64,000 nucleotides of DNA from Pomphorhynchus laevis (lineage: Eukaryota > Acanthocephala > Palaeacanthocephala > Echinorhynchida > Pomphorhynchidae), in the NCBI GenBank assembly GCA_012934845.2, contig WNNJ02001889.1, positions 59,003 to 123,002 of the forward strand, read 5' to 3'. Below are positions 23,190 to 33,883 of this stretch, in pieces. Under the pieces are notes generated by a model. It made no database searches, had not been told where the DNA came from, and saw only the letters and a list, made by a program, of their open reading frames with translations. The first letter of the stretch is position 1. The number at the start of each line of letters is the position of its first letter. Both the position numbers and the translations under genes were made by a program.

Positions 23190-23885
23190 TTGTTACCATT
23201 GTAATTGAAGTTAGTACCTTCTCTAACAAACGCTGATTTTATTTGAAATCTGAAATGATGTCGATTAGATTTGCAAAATGTAATAAGAGAAGTCTTTCAT
23301 TAAATCTAATTGCCAATAAAGCAGACGAGTCGAGTGATCGTCAGCCGACATTAAAGGACCGAAACGTGAAACGTAGGTATTGAATCAGTAGCTGGTGAGG
23401 TGTACCAATACTGGAATGTAGTTGGCTTATAGTGAAGAAGCTTAAAGCAGCTTGAAGTATAAAAGCAGTCAAAATTTCAATGGTAACAATTACTGCATAG
23501 ATATATCAACTTAAAATTAGGAAACCAACTATAGATAACTAGTTTGATAATAGTAATCATTAGGACATATAGGTTGTTTTTCAAATTGAAGGTAGCACCT
23601 TCCCCTACCAACGCAGATTTAATTTGAAATCAAAAATGATTTCTATGAAATTTGCGAAATGTAAGACGAAAGTATTTCATTAAATCTAATTGTCAATATA
23701 GCAGACGAGTTATCGTCAGCCAACATTAAAAAAACCGAATCGTGAAACGCGGATATTTAATCAGTAGCTGATGAGGTTCATTAATATTTAAATGGCTTAT
23801 ATTGGCATTTAGCTTAACATGGAGAATGAAGTCATCAAAATTTTAATCGTAATAATGATTGCGCAGCATATCAAGTATAATATAT
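23190..23885 (+). mobile_element. tandem pair of small ribozyme-like repeats (family W)
   Basis: Two head-to-tail units; the CAGTAG of the core recurs after 377 bp (23385 and 23762). The first unit begins TTGTTACCATTG (23190-23201) and ends with the inverse CAATGGTAACAA (23478-23489). A junction sequence including 'taactagtttgataatagta' links it to unit two and is identical in kind at the 52-kb locus, so the pair as a whole is the conserved structure. Core of unit one: GGACC, GAA (23360-23362), ACGUGAAACGU, GGUAUUG, CAGUAG, CUGGUGA. The 3' strand is decayed. Confidence 0.6.
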
Positions 23886-24053
23886 TGTACTTATAATATA
23901 AGTTATAATATATTATAATTTATATAAAATTATAATTATAATATTATAATATAAATATAATATTTTTGTAATATTATTATTTCCTTTTTAATATTGTTTT
24001 ATTATTAAAGTAATAATGCATTATAATTTTATTTTCGATGGTAGAAATCAGTT

Positions 24054-24812
24054 ATGGATGTACCTGTTAAACACAATAAGAATTCACCTACTTCTACCGT
24101 ATCAGAATATGTGAAAATATCGATTACATCGTCAGCACGTGATTATGAATGTGAAAAAGCATTTAAAAAATCGATTACCTTCAAACAATTGAAAGAAAAA
24201 TTGGAAATGATCGTGGGATCTGAAAGCAAAAATATGAAATTAACGTTATTTCATGAAGACGATAGTCTTGTTGACGTCAACCTAAACGAACTTGACGATG
24301 CGCAGCTGAACACAGTACCGATAAGCAATGGGATGAAAATGCATGTAGAAGATCCTACCATACAAATAAATGAATATAACGATCTCTCCAAGGTAGAAAA
24401 ATATACTATATCGGAGAAAAAATACGATATGCTTTCTAACTCCTTACGATCATATTGCCGTGAACACAAAGTTGGTCCGTTCGAGCAAAATATGCTTTCT
24501 GTCCTGAATTCGAAGGGTATTGAAGTCGGGAAACGATGCTCTACCCTTGACGTTAGTGGCAAATTAAGGCTAGCGAGGATTGCTTTTATTGGACCGACAA
24601 ATTTCAGTAAGCGAACCTTAATTGGTGTTATATTTGACGAAGCCGTTGGAGAACATAACGGCACAATAAACGATATCACATATTTTGAATGCGAAGACAA
24701 TCACGGAAAGTTTACACAAATAAACGATGTTTGGCTTGAATCTGAAGTTATCACACAAAGCGATTTTAATTTTGATGACGAAAATAAAATCAACCCCGAA
24801 GATATAATTTAA
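24054..24812 (+). CDS. TBCB: tubulin-folding cofactor B, single exon
   Basis: TBCB binds alpha-tubulin released from the chaperonin and, with TBCE, takes part in tubulin dimer assembly and disassembly. The 252 residues are close to the usual 240-250. Residues 17-98 form the ubiquitin-like domain (FKQLKEKLEMIVGS, MKLTLF, GMKMHVED). VEKYTIS at 114-120 is the characteristic TBCB linker. Residues 155-230 form a CAP-Gly domain (GVIFDEAVGEHNGTINDITYFEC). The domain is divergent: GKNDG has become GEHNG and the Trp before GVRYDE is missing. The acidic C-terminus lacks the usual terminal DEI/DEM-like tripeptide. The first ATG of the frame was chosen. AT-rich spacers lie on both sides. Confidence 0.9.
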   Translation: MDVPVKHNKNSPTSTVSEYVKISITSSARDYECEKAFKKSITFKQLKEKLEMIVGSESKNMKLTLFHEDDSLVDVNLNELDDAQLNTVPISNGMKMHVEDPTIQINEYNDLSKVEKYTISEKKYDMLSNSLRSYCREHKVGPFEQNMLSVLNSKGIEVGKRCSTLDVSGKLRLARIAFIGPTNFSKRTLIGVIFDEAVGEHNGTINDITYFECEDNHGKFTQINDVWLESEVITQSDFNFDDENKINPEDII

Positions 24813-25890
24813 AGTCGTAAAATACATTCGGTTTATTGAAAAAATAATGCGTTGTATCTATTACAAAACCATTTTCTTGCTTTCCCCAAAATTTAATTAA
24901 TTAAATATAGTAACTAATCTGGTCGACATGTAGCTGATCATAAAATCATAATCAATTTTTATGTAAAACCGATCAATCGGACTATTTTCGCAATTCTCAG
25001 TTTCAGTATTCGGTGGTGTTCTCTTTCAGGTTTTGAAAATTCAGGAAGGATAAAGACGTGCTTATAATCATCGAAAAAGATTATAATTTTAATCTTATTA
25101 TTTTATTATAATTAAAGTTTTTTTTTAGTTTTTCTTGACCATTTTTTTATTTTTTATTATCGAGAAGCTATTCGGTTAATTACTATAAAATATAATCCAG
25201 TATTTAGAAGATAATTTTGATGACAACAACGTTGACTCATCTTATGGAACCTACAACGCTCGTATCGCCATCAATATTAAATATAATTTTCAATATTAAA
25301 TGCATTTGATATTTAATATTTAAATGTATTTAACATTTTTTATACAATAACATTTTTTCAGCCATTATTCTAATCTTATCTAAATTATCTATCAGTGATT
25401 GTTTGAGCAAAATGATAAGATGAATGATGATATTTCAATTATATTTCATGTTAAGCCGTCACTAATCTGTTATTTGAATGTAATATACAACGTAATCCAA
25501 GTACTTCACAGTTTTTACAAAATTTTAACTTGCCACTATAACTAAATGTGTAAGTAAATCAGCATGCATTTGATATTTTGAATTTATGTTTTAATATTTT
25601 ATTTTTCATTATTTATACCTTTATTTTAAATCGTTTTAAATTGTTCGATTTAAAAAGTCGAACTTGAATCGATTTTAAGAAGTCAATTTAAGGAGTAGTT
25701 CAAATTTTCGGATTTCTAAAGTGAAGTATAAATTTATGCCATTTGTTATGAAATTAGGATGAATGTGTGAAATATTAAAATTCATTGAATCCATATATGC
25801 TCAATATTAACATCTCTCGGATTTAGATATAACATTTAGGGCTTCGGAAGCTTTTCCATTAAAAATTTACTTAATTTGCTTTAGTTTCAA
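24813..25890. other. intergenic spacer after TBCB
   Basis: AT-rich, with no recognisable gene, up to the tail of the first LINE copy. Confidence 0.5.
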
Positions 25891-26028
25891 ATATCAAATA
25901 AATAAATAAATAAATAAAGATTTTCTTAATAACAAATAATACATGGTGAAGGAATAAATAAATGTCAGATCAGTTCCAAGATAAACAAAAGAAATAACAA
26001 GACAGCACGTGTTAGTCTTCTTCAATGT

Positions 26029-28488
26029 TCAAGGCATCAAATCCAGGGGGATCTGAGCCCCCCAACCGATCCAACACGCCGCCTTCCGACTGAACCACCC
26101 GGGGTCTTTCACCCCCCGAAGAATCCAATCGGCGCGAACTATGCTGGGTAAACGAGAGACGAGGAGCTTAAGAAACCTTAGCCTTTGCTCTGGGGGACGT
26201 CCTCTTGAGAAAAAGACTAGTCCCGAGATAGCCCAGGTACCCCAAAGGCGTACCTGGGTTTTCCCTTTCAATGACAGATGCTGAGCCCGTTTCAGAGCCC
26301 ACCTAGCTTTCCTCAGGATACGTTTAAGTCTATCCAGGTCAGCTTTCGCCGACCAGTTCACCGTAACGGTGAACCCCAGGTATTTTACCCGACATGTGAA
26401 GGTGGGGAGTGGTTCAGAGGCAAATATGGAGGAAAGTGCTGAGAGTGCTAATCTCTTAAGTTTTTTCTTTGTTGCAGTGGTGCCATGAAAGACAACCGCC
26501 TGCGATTTGGCGGAGTTTAAAATAAGATTGGATTTGGGTAACTGGTCTTTTAATCTTAAAAAGAAGCGGCTGATGTCAGAAACTACGTCTTTACACCTGT
26601 GTCCAGAGAACAGGGCTGTGGTGTCATCAGCATACACCACAAGACGTTGTTCGCGCTTAAATATTTTGAATAGATTAATGGAGGCAGCAAGATATAAGAT
26701 AGGAGAAAGAGGTGAACCTTGAGGCACACCTGTAATAGGGTAAAACTGACGCGCATCAGGGTCGTCTTCATAATAAAACCGCTTGGTGTACAGCAGAATC
26801 TCCACCCTGTTCACAATTCTCGCAGGCAACCCGAGGGACCTAAGAGAAGAGATCACAAAAGGAATGGAGATGCGGTCAAATGCAGCAGAAAAGTCAAGGA
26901 AAATAGCCACAACTAGGCGATGGCTATTCTCCCGACAAAACTGCTCCAACTCACCTACTGCCGAATGGACCGAGCGACCTTTGACGAACCCATGAAAACC
27001 TGGAGGGATCAAATTTCGCCTACTTAAATGGTCGCGGATTTTACGCGCAAGCGCTTTTTCGTAAATCGACACGAGGGAATTTTGAATCGAAATGGGTCGC
27101 AGGTCTTTAGGACATGAGCAGGATTTTTTCTTAGGAATAAAAACACGCTTACTAATATTGATGCCTGCTACATCAGATGGGGAGGCTAAAAGCATTGTTA
27201 CGGCCACCTCTCTTCTCTGATCAGCTGTCAAAAGCTGACAGACCCGAGAAGAAAGTGGAACGACGGATTTGGAGGTGCCCGGGAGTGGACCCCAGGAGTT
27301 AAGAATATCCGTAACAGATAGATCCCTACTCCTGAAGTTACACCAAGGCGGGATTGGTTGAGGTGATTGAGTGGCTCCATAGTTGTGTAGGGCTAGTGAC
27401 TCCTCCAAAACTTTATCAAGGCCTACATTCCCTATCCAACTCAATGCTCTATCCTTCCAGCAAACAAACTTCTCCTTCTTGAAAATCTTCCAAAAGGAAG
27501 ACTGAGAAGGATTAAGGCGAGCGATACTCGTCCTATCCCTACTCAGCTGGAACCTGTATCTGGTGCTCCAGTATTCATTCGAGAGGGCCTGTTTGGCGGA
27601 AGCAGAGAGATTAGGGAGGTTCAGTAATTTTGCTAGGACCTTGAGTTTCGTCGGAGTGGGATTGTATATACGACCTTTATAGGTAGTCGATAGAATCGCG
27701 GTAGCTTGCGAAAAGAGGTAGGTATTAAATTCGGTCAGACTCTCATTTCCTATTCGGGGAAAGAGTTGGATAGCCGCCTGAAAGAAGGCCACTCTGACCG
27801 GATCAAAGTGAAACCTTCTGCGAAGCAACATATCTTCCTCAATTCTCCAACGAATTAGGTCATGAGAGGTGGACAATTGCTGGCGCGACTGCTCCGTGCA
27901 GAGGGGTTTTAACAGCCACCTCGAGTGAAGCAGTAAAATGTCGAGGATAGAATTTGTTGATGTGCAATGAAAGGTAGGGGATGGGGGTTTGTGAATAAGA
28001 TAACCGTTCCTGGCTCTGCGAAGCGCTGCATTGATCCAACGACCAGTTCTGTCGTTGAAATCCCCAAGTATCATGTCATAACCGCTGTCAATAATACTAT
28101 CCAGGAGATCACGGTTCTTGCGAATTTCCCCTGGACGAATGTAGACATTGGCTAGACTGAGGCGTTTACCGTTTTTACTAAGTGAAACTACTAAACAAGA
28201 CATGGCTGGACATGAGTAGTTTAATAGGAGGGAGGACCTTAAGGAGCACTTAACTAAGGTCAAGAGTCCTTGAGATGAAGAGGAGTGAGGTGGGGCTAAG
28301 TACGGAGTATAGTGGGAACATATATGCTTTGGGATAAATCGAGTAATGTCCTGGGGAAGACGGATAGACCGCGTCTCCTGAAGCACTATAACATCTGCAT
28401 CTCTACCAGATAAAAGTCTGAGGGCAGAAGCACCTCCCGAATTCCACTGAAGGACATTCAGTGAAAAAGGCTCACGAGTACTCTGCAT
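26029..28488 (-). CDS. LINE ORF2 protein, endonuclease and reverse transcriptase (open, 819 aa)
   Basis: The only uninterrupted ORF2 of the four copies. N-terminal apurinic-type endonuclease, residues about 5-225: LQWNSGG, VLQETRS, NVYIRPGE, GDFNDR, SHDLIRW. The central region is Arg/Lys rich. Reverse transcriptase at about residues 440-720: DLRPISIQNS, FHGFVKGRSVHS, motif A FLDFSAAFDRI, motif B GVPQGSPLSPILY, motif C VVYADDT. A C-terminal basic region ends WFSRKAACW. It nicks target DNA and primes reverse transcription of its own RNA. The complete frame suggests recent activity. The start ATG lies 33 bp after the ORF1 stop. Confidence 0.85.
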   Translation of the reverse strand: MQSTREPFSLNVLQWNSGGASALRLLSGRDADVIVLQETRSIRLPQDITRFIPKHICSHYTPYLAPPHSSSSQGLLTLVKCSLRSSLLLNYSCPAMSCLVVSLSKNGKRLSLANVYIRPGEIRKNRDLLDSIIDSGYDMILGDFNDRTGRWINAALRRARNGYLIHKPPSPTFHCTSTNSILDILLLHSRWLLKPLCTEQSRQQLSTSHDLIRWRIEEDMLLRRRFHFDPVRVAFFQAAIQLFPRIGNESLTEFNTYLFSQATAILSTTYKGRIYNPTPTKLKVLAKLLNLPNLSASAKQALSNEYWSTRYRFQLSRDRTSIARLNPSQSSFWKIFKKEKFVCWKDRALSWIGNVGLDKVLEESLALHNYGATQSPQPIPPWCNFRSRDLSVTDILNSWGPLPGTSKSVVPLSSRVCQLLTADQRREVAVTMLLASPSDVAGINISKRVFIPKKKSCSCPKDLRPISIQNSLVSIYEKALARKIRDHLSRRNLIPPGFHGFVKGRSVHSAVGELEQFCRENSHRLVVAIFLDFSAAFDRISIPFVISSLRSLGLPARIVNRVEILLYTKRFYYEDDPDARQFYPITGVPQGSPLSPILYLAASINLFKIFKREQRLVVYADDTTALFSGHRCKDVVSDISRFFLRLKDQLPKSNLILNSAKSQAVVFHGTTATKKKLKRLALSALSSIFASEPLPTFTCRVKYLGFTVTVNWSAKADLDRLKRILRKARWALKRAQHLSLKGKTQVRLWGTWAISGLVFFSRGRPPEQRLRFLKLLVSRLPSIVRADWILRGVKDPGWFSRKAACWIGWGAQIPLDLMP

Positions 28489-28521
28489 TGTGATGGATTA
28501 GTTGGATGGGGGATTGCCTAC

Positions 28522-29751
28522 CTAGACAGAGCTAGGTGCAGGAAGGTTTCCCTTCCCGCCACCAGCTCCGTCCAGGGTAGGTACTTGCCCCTGGGCAGCA
28601 TCTTCATTTCCCCTTCTAGCCTTAGACTTTAATAGTTTCCCAATATTTAAGGGTTGGATGGGAGGATTGGCCGAAGCCCCCCTTTTCTTTGAAGGCGGTA
28701 TTACTGCATTAATCGGAACAGACGGTGCCGTGAGGAGGGCACCGAGCAGAGACTTGACTAATTCCTCAGTCTGTTTCTTATTCACAGCGGCACGGATGTC
28801 TATGGCTCTAAAGATGTCGGCGTCCGTCATTCTTGACCCGACGTTAGAAGGCAGGGCAGCTGCTTCGGAAAAAGAGGCCGGCTTCTTGGTAGCTGTTGAA
28901 CAGAATTTGTTGGCGTAATCTTTGAAGACGTTACACCTCCTGCTCCAAGCAGGGTGACACCCCCCACAGTTGGAGCAGGAAAGGAGGGCCGAGCATTTAC
29001 AGCCGTCCATTACGGCTGGGCAGGATAAGGAGCTACACACCCCACATGTAGTCGGTAAGGTGCAGCTGGAAGCCCAATGCCCCCACTTATGGCACCGACT
29101 ACAATGGGGGTATGTAAATTCTTACCTGCCAACTATTTTAAAGGATAAATTGAAGCCCAAAAATGGGTTATTAGCAGATCTGACGAGTAACTCAGCTTGA
29201 TCAATTGCCGCAGAACCGAAAGCGATCGTTAAGGGGAAGCCATTCTTTCCCATAAGTTGACGAAAACTGGAAATATTGAACTTACTTTTTAGTAATGCAA
29301 TATCCTCATTTTCAAGGTGGGCCGGGAGATTCGATATTTTGACCGAGGCCATGATTGGTTTTTGTTCAAACGATCCAAATTCGGACAAATTGGATTCAAA
29401 AAATACAGCATATCTTTTAAGATCCTCAGGCGAGGCGAAAGAAATTTTTATTTCTGATTCACTGTATCGAACACAGTTAAAAACAACTCTATTTTTAAGT
29501 TCAGTAGAAAATTTCCTTAGGAAAATATTAAATAATGAATGTCTAGCAACGGGCTTTGATATCTTTATAATACCAAAATTTGTAAGTTTGGGAATGGGTG
29601 GAAGTAACCCTTCATCGTCACAAACAATAGAAACAGAACTAACCTTTTGCTTGCAGTGTGTATTATCTGAGAATACCTGATATTTTTCGTTGAATTTTGA
29701 TTTTTCGTAAGGAATTTTGCTGGAATTGCAATTGCTTTGAACCTCCGACAT
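28522..29751 (-). pseudogene. LINE ORF1 (Gag-like) with one in-frame stop
   Basis: The first part (29751-29122, 209 aa) ends at a TAA. The same frame continues directly with EFTYPHCSRCHKWGHWASSC and runs to 28522. Zinc knuckles: C-x2-C-x4-H-x4-C, a second degenerate knuckle (TTCGVC), and C-x2-C-x3-H-x6-C (CSNCGGCHPAWSRRC). RNA-binding nucleocapsid role by family. A single nonsense change separates it from an open frame, or read-through occurs. Confidence 0.75.
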
Positions 29752-29908
29752 GTTATGAAAAAACTAGTATGAGTTTCAAATATCAGCACGCATTGTTAGT
29801 ATGATAGAGAGCGATGAATCTCTTAAATGATATCCAGCGGGTTAATTAAAACGATATAAATTGGTAGTGATACTGCTAGCTCAAAATACTTTGTTATTCC
29901 GAATTGTC
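29752..29908. promoter_or_regulatory. shared 5' region between two divergent LINE copies
   Basis: 157 bp separate the ORF1 start codons of copies 1 and 2. Both 5' untranslated regions, and any internal promoters, must lie here or be truncated. No TATA box or initiator can be assigned by eye. Confidence 0.3.
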
Positions 29909-31170
29909 ATGACAGAAAAAATTGTAAAACAATTTACCATCGGTGCTTCAAACAACTTACAAAATCAAGCTAATATGGAACGGAACTCAGGTATTTCCAA
30001 TGTAACATCGAATTTTCAAGCCAAAGAAAACAAGGTTAGTCCTATTTCGTCTAATTTTTTAATCTCAAGCACGGATGGAGAACTCCCTCCTGTGCCTAAA
30101 GTGGTGAATCTGGTAATAATCAGACTTCTTCAACCATTTGAAAGGAAGAATCTTTTCAATATTTTTCTGAGAGAGTTTACAAGCTCTTATAAGAAGAGAA
30201 TTCTATTTAATTCGATAAAATATTTAGATTCCGAAATCCGGGTTTCTTTCAGCTCTCCAGATCTGGCAGCATCGTACATAGAATTTTTCGAAACACACCT
30301 AAAAGAATTTGGGTCAACTACTTACAGGCCTATTCAGGCGACTCTGAAAATTAATAATTTTCCGCCCTTCGCAACGGAGGAAGATATCATTGCTCTCACA
30401 TCTGAGTTCAAAATTCATAATATTCGCCCAATCCTGGGCAAGAAAGGCCAGGCTATACCAATAGCATTCTGTTCTACCGCAGTCGATCAGGCGGAATGTC
30501 TGGCTAAAAGCAAATGTAACCCCTTTCTGGGGTACAATCTTTCTTTCAATATCGTAGATGCTGATGACTTAACATACCCCCATTGCAATGGGTGCCACCT
30601 CTGGGGGCACTGGTCCTCGAACTGTACTAGGCCCCATACGTGTGGGGTTTGCAGCTCTTCCGAAGTCCATGAGGGGAAATGTTCTCTCCCCCTCTGTGTT
30701 CCAATTGTGGTGGTCAGCACCCGGCCTGGTCTAGAAGATGTCCTATCTTCAAAGAATACAAATTAAGGCATTGTGGGGCACCGGTCAAACCGGCCCACTT
30801 TGCCGCTGCCAGCTTATCCAATTCAAACGGTTATGGTATGTCGGACACCGACATTTTCAAAATTGTTGACGCAAGACTACAGATATATAAAGACGAGATT
30901 CGAGCCTTAACGAACCATCTGATAGCGAAATTCGAGGAGTCCCGTTCTCCTCCATCGACGATTCTTACCTCTTCAAAGATAGCCCCCCGTTCTAAGAAGA
31001 GATCATCTTCTAAACAAAAGTTGGCCTCCTTGAAGTTGGCAAAGAAAGATGATATATGTTGGGAGTTGTTGGCCTCAAAGGGAGATGAAGATAATGTTGG
31101 TGGGCAAGTGTCTTCTCCTGGTAGGGCTGGGAGTGAGAAGGGCAACTTTCTCTCTCCTAGTTTCTGCTAG
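29909..31170 (+). pseudogene. LINE ORF1 (Gag-like), frameshifted
   Basis: The start MTEKIVKQ is chosen over an upstream in-frame ATG because it aligns with MSEVQ and MSERS of copies 1 and 3. Central fold residues LFNIFLREF and FCSTAVDQAE, then the knuckle CNGCHLWGHWSSNC. The frame shifts near 30700 and continues as CSNCGGQHPAWSRRC to a Lys-rich end at 31170. N-terminal sequence differs strongly from the other copies. Confidence 0.7.
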
Positions 31171-31204
31171 GAGGTAGGCATCCCACTCCAGCTGTCGTAA
31201 CACA

Positions 31205-33669
31205 ATGCAAAATAGTAAAGAGCCTTTTTCACTGAATATACTTCAGTGGAATTCGGGAGGTGCTTCTGCCCTTAGCCTTCTATCTGGTAGAGATGCGGAT
31301 GTTATAGTTCTTCAGGAGACGCGGTCTATCCGTATCCCCCAGGACATTACTCGATTTATCCCCAAGCATATTTACACCCACTTCACTCCGTACATAACCC
31401 CTCCTCACGCCTCTTCATCTCAAGGTCTTTTAACCCTAGTTAAATGCTCCTTAAGATCATCCCTTCTTTTAAACTATTCTTGTCCAGCCCTGTCTTGTTT
31501 AGCTGTTTCACTTTGTAAGAATGGTAAACGTATCAGCATAGCCAATATCTATATTAGGCCAGGGGAAATTCACAAGAACCGTGATCTCCTGGACCGTATC
31601 TTGGGTAGTGGCTATGACATGTTACTCGGTGACTTCAACGACATAACTTGTCGTTGGATTAATGCAGCACTCCGCAGAGCCAGGAACGATTACCTTATTC
31701 ACAAACCATCGTCCCCAACTTTTCATTGCTCAACAACTAATTCTCTCCTCGACATATTACTGCACCATAAGATGTGGTTGTTGAAACCCATCTGTACTGA
31801 GCAGTCGCGCCAAAAACAGACCATCTCTCATGACCTTAATTCGTTGGTGGATAGAGGAAGATACGTTGCTTAGAAGGAGGTTTCACTTTGATCCCATCAG
31901 AGTGGCTTTCTTTCAGGCGGCTATCCAACTCTTCCCCAGAATTGGTAATGAGAATTTGACCGAATTTAATTCCTTCCTCTCCTCGCAAGCTACCGCGTTT
32001 CTTTCGACTACCTATAAAGGTCATATTTACAATCCCACTCCAACAAAACTCAAGGTTTTGGCTAAAATGCTACGTCTTCCCAATGTCTCTGTTTCCGCCA
32101 GGCAGGCCATCTCGAATGAATACTGGATCACTAGATATAGGTTCCAGCTGAGCAGGGATAAGGCGAACATCGCTCACCTTAACCCTTCTCAGTCTTCCTT
32201 CTGGAAGATATTCAAGAAGGAGAAGTTTGTCTGTTGGAAGGATAGAGCTTTGGGTTGGATTGGTAGTATAGGCCTTGATAATGTTTTGAAGGAGTCACTA
32301 TCCCTACATAATTATGGAGCCACTCAATCTCCCCAACCAATCCCGCCTTGGGGTGACTTCAAGAGCAGGGACTTATCTGTTACAGATATCCTTAACTCCT
32401 GGGGGCCACTTTCCGGGCACCTCTAAATCCGTCGCTCTACTATCTTCTCGAGTCTGTCAGCTTTTGAAAGCCGATCAAAGAAGAGAAGTGGCCGTCACAA
32501 TGCTTTTAGCCTCACCATCCGATGTAGCCGGCATCAATATTAGTCGTAGAATTTTCTTACCAAAGCATAGTCCGGTTTCATGTCCCAAAGATCTGCGTCC
32601 CATTTCGATTCAAAACTCCCTCATCTCCATCTACGAAAAAGCGCTTGCGCGTAGAATCCGCGACCATTTAAGTAGGCGTAATTTGATCCCACCGAGTTTT
32701 CACGGGTTTGTCAAGGGACGCTTGGTTCATTCAGCAATAGGTGAAGTGCATCAGTTTTGTAGGGATAATAGCCATCAACTAGCTGTGGCTGTTTTCCTTG
32801 ACTTTTCTGCTGCATTTGACCGCATTTCCATTCCCTTTGTTATCTCCTCTCTCAGGTCCCTCGGGTTGCCTGCGAGAATTGTTAACAGGGTGGAGATATT
32901 ACTGTTTACCAAGAGGTTCTACTATGAAGACGACCCTGATGCGCGTCAGTTCTACCCTATTACAGGTGTGCCCCAAGGATCCCTACTTTCTCCTATCTTA
33001 TTTCTTGCTGCCTCCATTGTACTATTCAAGAATTTTAAACGTGATTAACATCTAGTGGTATACGCTGATGATACCACGGCCCTGTTCTCTGGACGCAGGT
33101 GCAAAGATGTCGCTTCGGACATCAGCCGTTTCTTTTTAAGATTAACAGACCAGCTGACCCTATCCAATCTTATTTTAAATTCATCCAAATCGCAGGTAGT
33201 TGTCTTTCATGGCATTCCTGCGACAAAGAAAAAATTAAAGAGACTAGCACTCTCAGCTCTATCTTCTATATTGACTAATCAACCACTCCCTACCTTCACA
33301 AGTCGAGTAAAATACCTGGGGTTCACTGTTACGGTGAACTGGTCGGCGAAAGCTGACCTGGATAGACTTAAACGTATCCTGAAGAAAGCTAGGTGGGCCC
33401 TGAAACGGGCTCAGCATCTGTCGTTGAATGGGAAAACCCAAGTGCGCCTCTGGGGTACTTGGGCTATCTCGGGATTAGTCTTCTTTTCGAGAGGACGTCC
33501 TCCAGAGCAAAGACTAAGGTTTCTCAAGCTCCTCATCTCGCGATTACCGCGCATAGTCCGCCTAGATTGGATTCTTCGGGGGGGGGTGATAGACCCCGGG
33601 TGGTTCAGTCGAAGAGCGGCGTGTTGGATGTGCTGGAGGGCTCAGATCCCGCTGGACCTGAGGCCTTGA
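31205..33669 (+). pseudogene. LINE ORF2, broken
   Basis: Endonuclease 31205-31873, linker region 31830-32426, reverse transcriptase 32314-33048, then YADD and thumb 33055-33669. The joins are two small frame changes and a stop just before VVYADD. Motifs LQWNSGG, FLDFSAAFDRI and GVPQGSLLSP are kept. Nearly identical to copy 1 ORF2 at protein level. Confidence 0.75.
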
Positions 33670-33883
33670 CATCATTATGAAGACTAAATGCTATTATGAG
33701 TTGTCTTATTTGAACTGCATTTGTTTTTTTCTAATGTCTCTTTTCGTTATTTTTTAGTGGTTGTTAGTTATTTAAGAAATTCCTTATTATTATTACTTTG
33801 GTTTTCCGCTTGTATTAAAGTGTATTTCAACTTGTGCCATAACATATTGATGCTGAGCCATAATTTACTCGAGTTAATTTAGC

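Larger units (their letters stand above)
25895..29790 (-). mobile_element. LINE copy 1, near full length
   Basis: Non-LTR retrotransposon with ORF1 (three zinc knuckles), ORF2 (endonuclease plus reverse transcriptase) and a 3' tail of TTTAT-type repeats at 25895-25920 on the minus strand. No RNase H domain follows the reverse transcriptase. Layout and length fit the Jockey/I group; the clade is not resolved by eye. Its 5' end faces that of copy 2, with start codons only 158 bp apart. ORF2 is open throughout; ORF1 has one in-frame stop. Confidence 0.85.
29880..33850 (+). mobile_element. LINE copy 2, near full length, broken
   Basis: Same family as copy 1 in the opposite direction. ORF1 is broken by a frameshift near 30690-30720. 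ORF2 is in four main pieces. The 3' untranslated region runs into copy 3 about 30 bp before its ATG; no TTTA tail is visible at this junction. Confidence 0.8.

Noticed and set aside
24251-24700. 149-codon minus-strand frame opposite TBCB
   Set aside because: Antisense shadow of the TBCB coding sequence.
26507-26995. Plus-strand open frames within LINE copy 1
   Set aside because: Shadows of the minus-strand ORF2; no independent motif.
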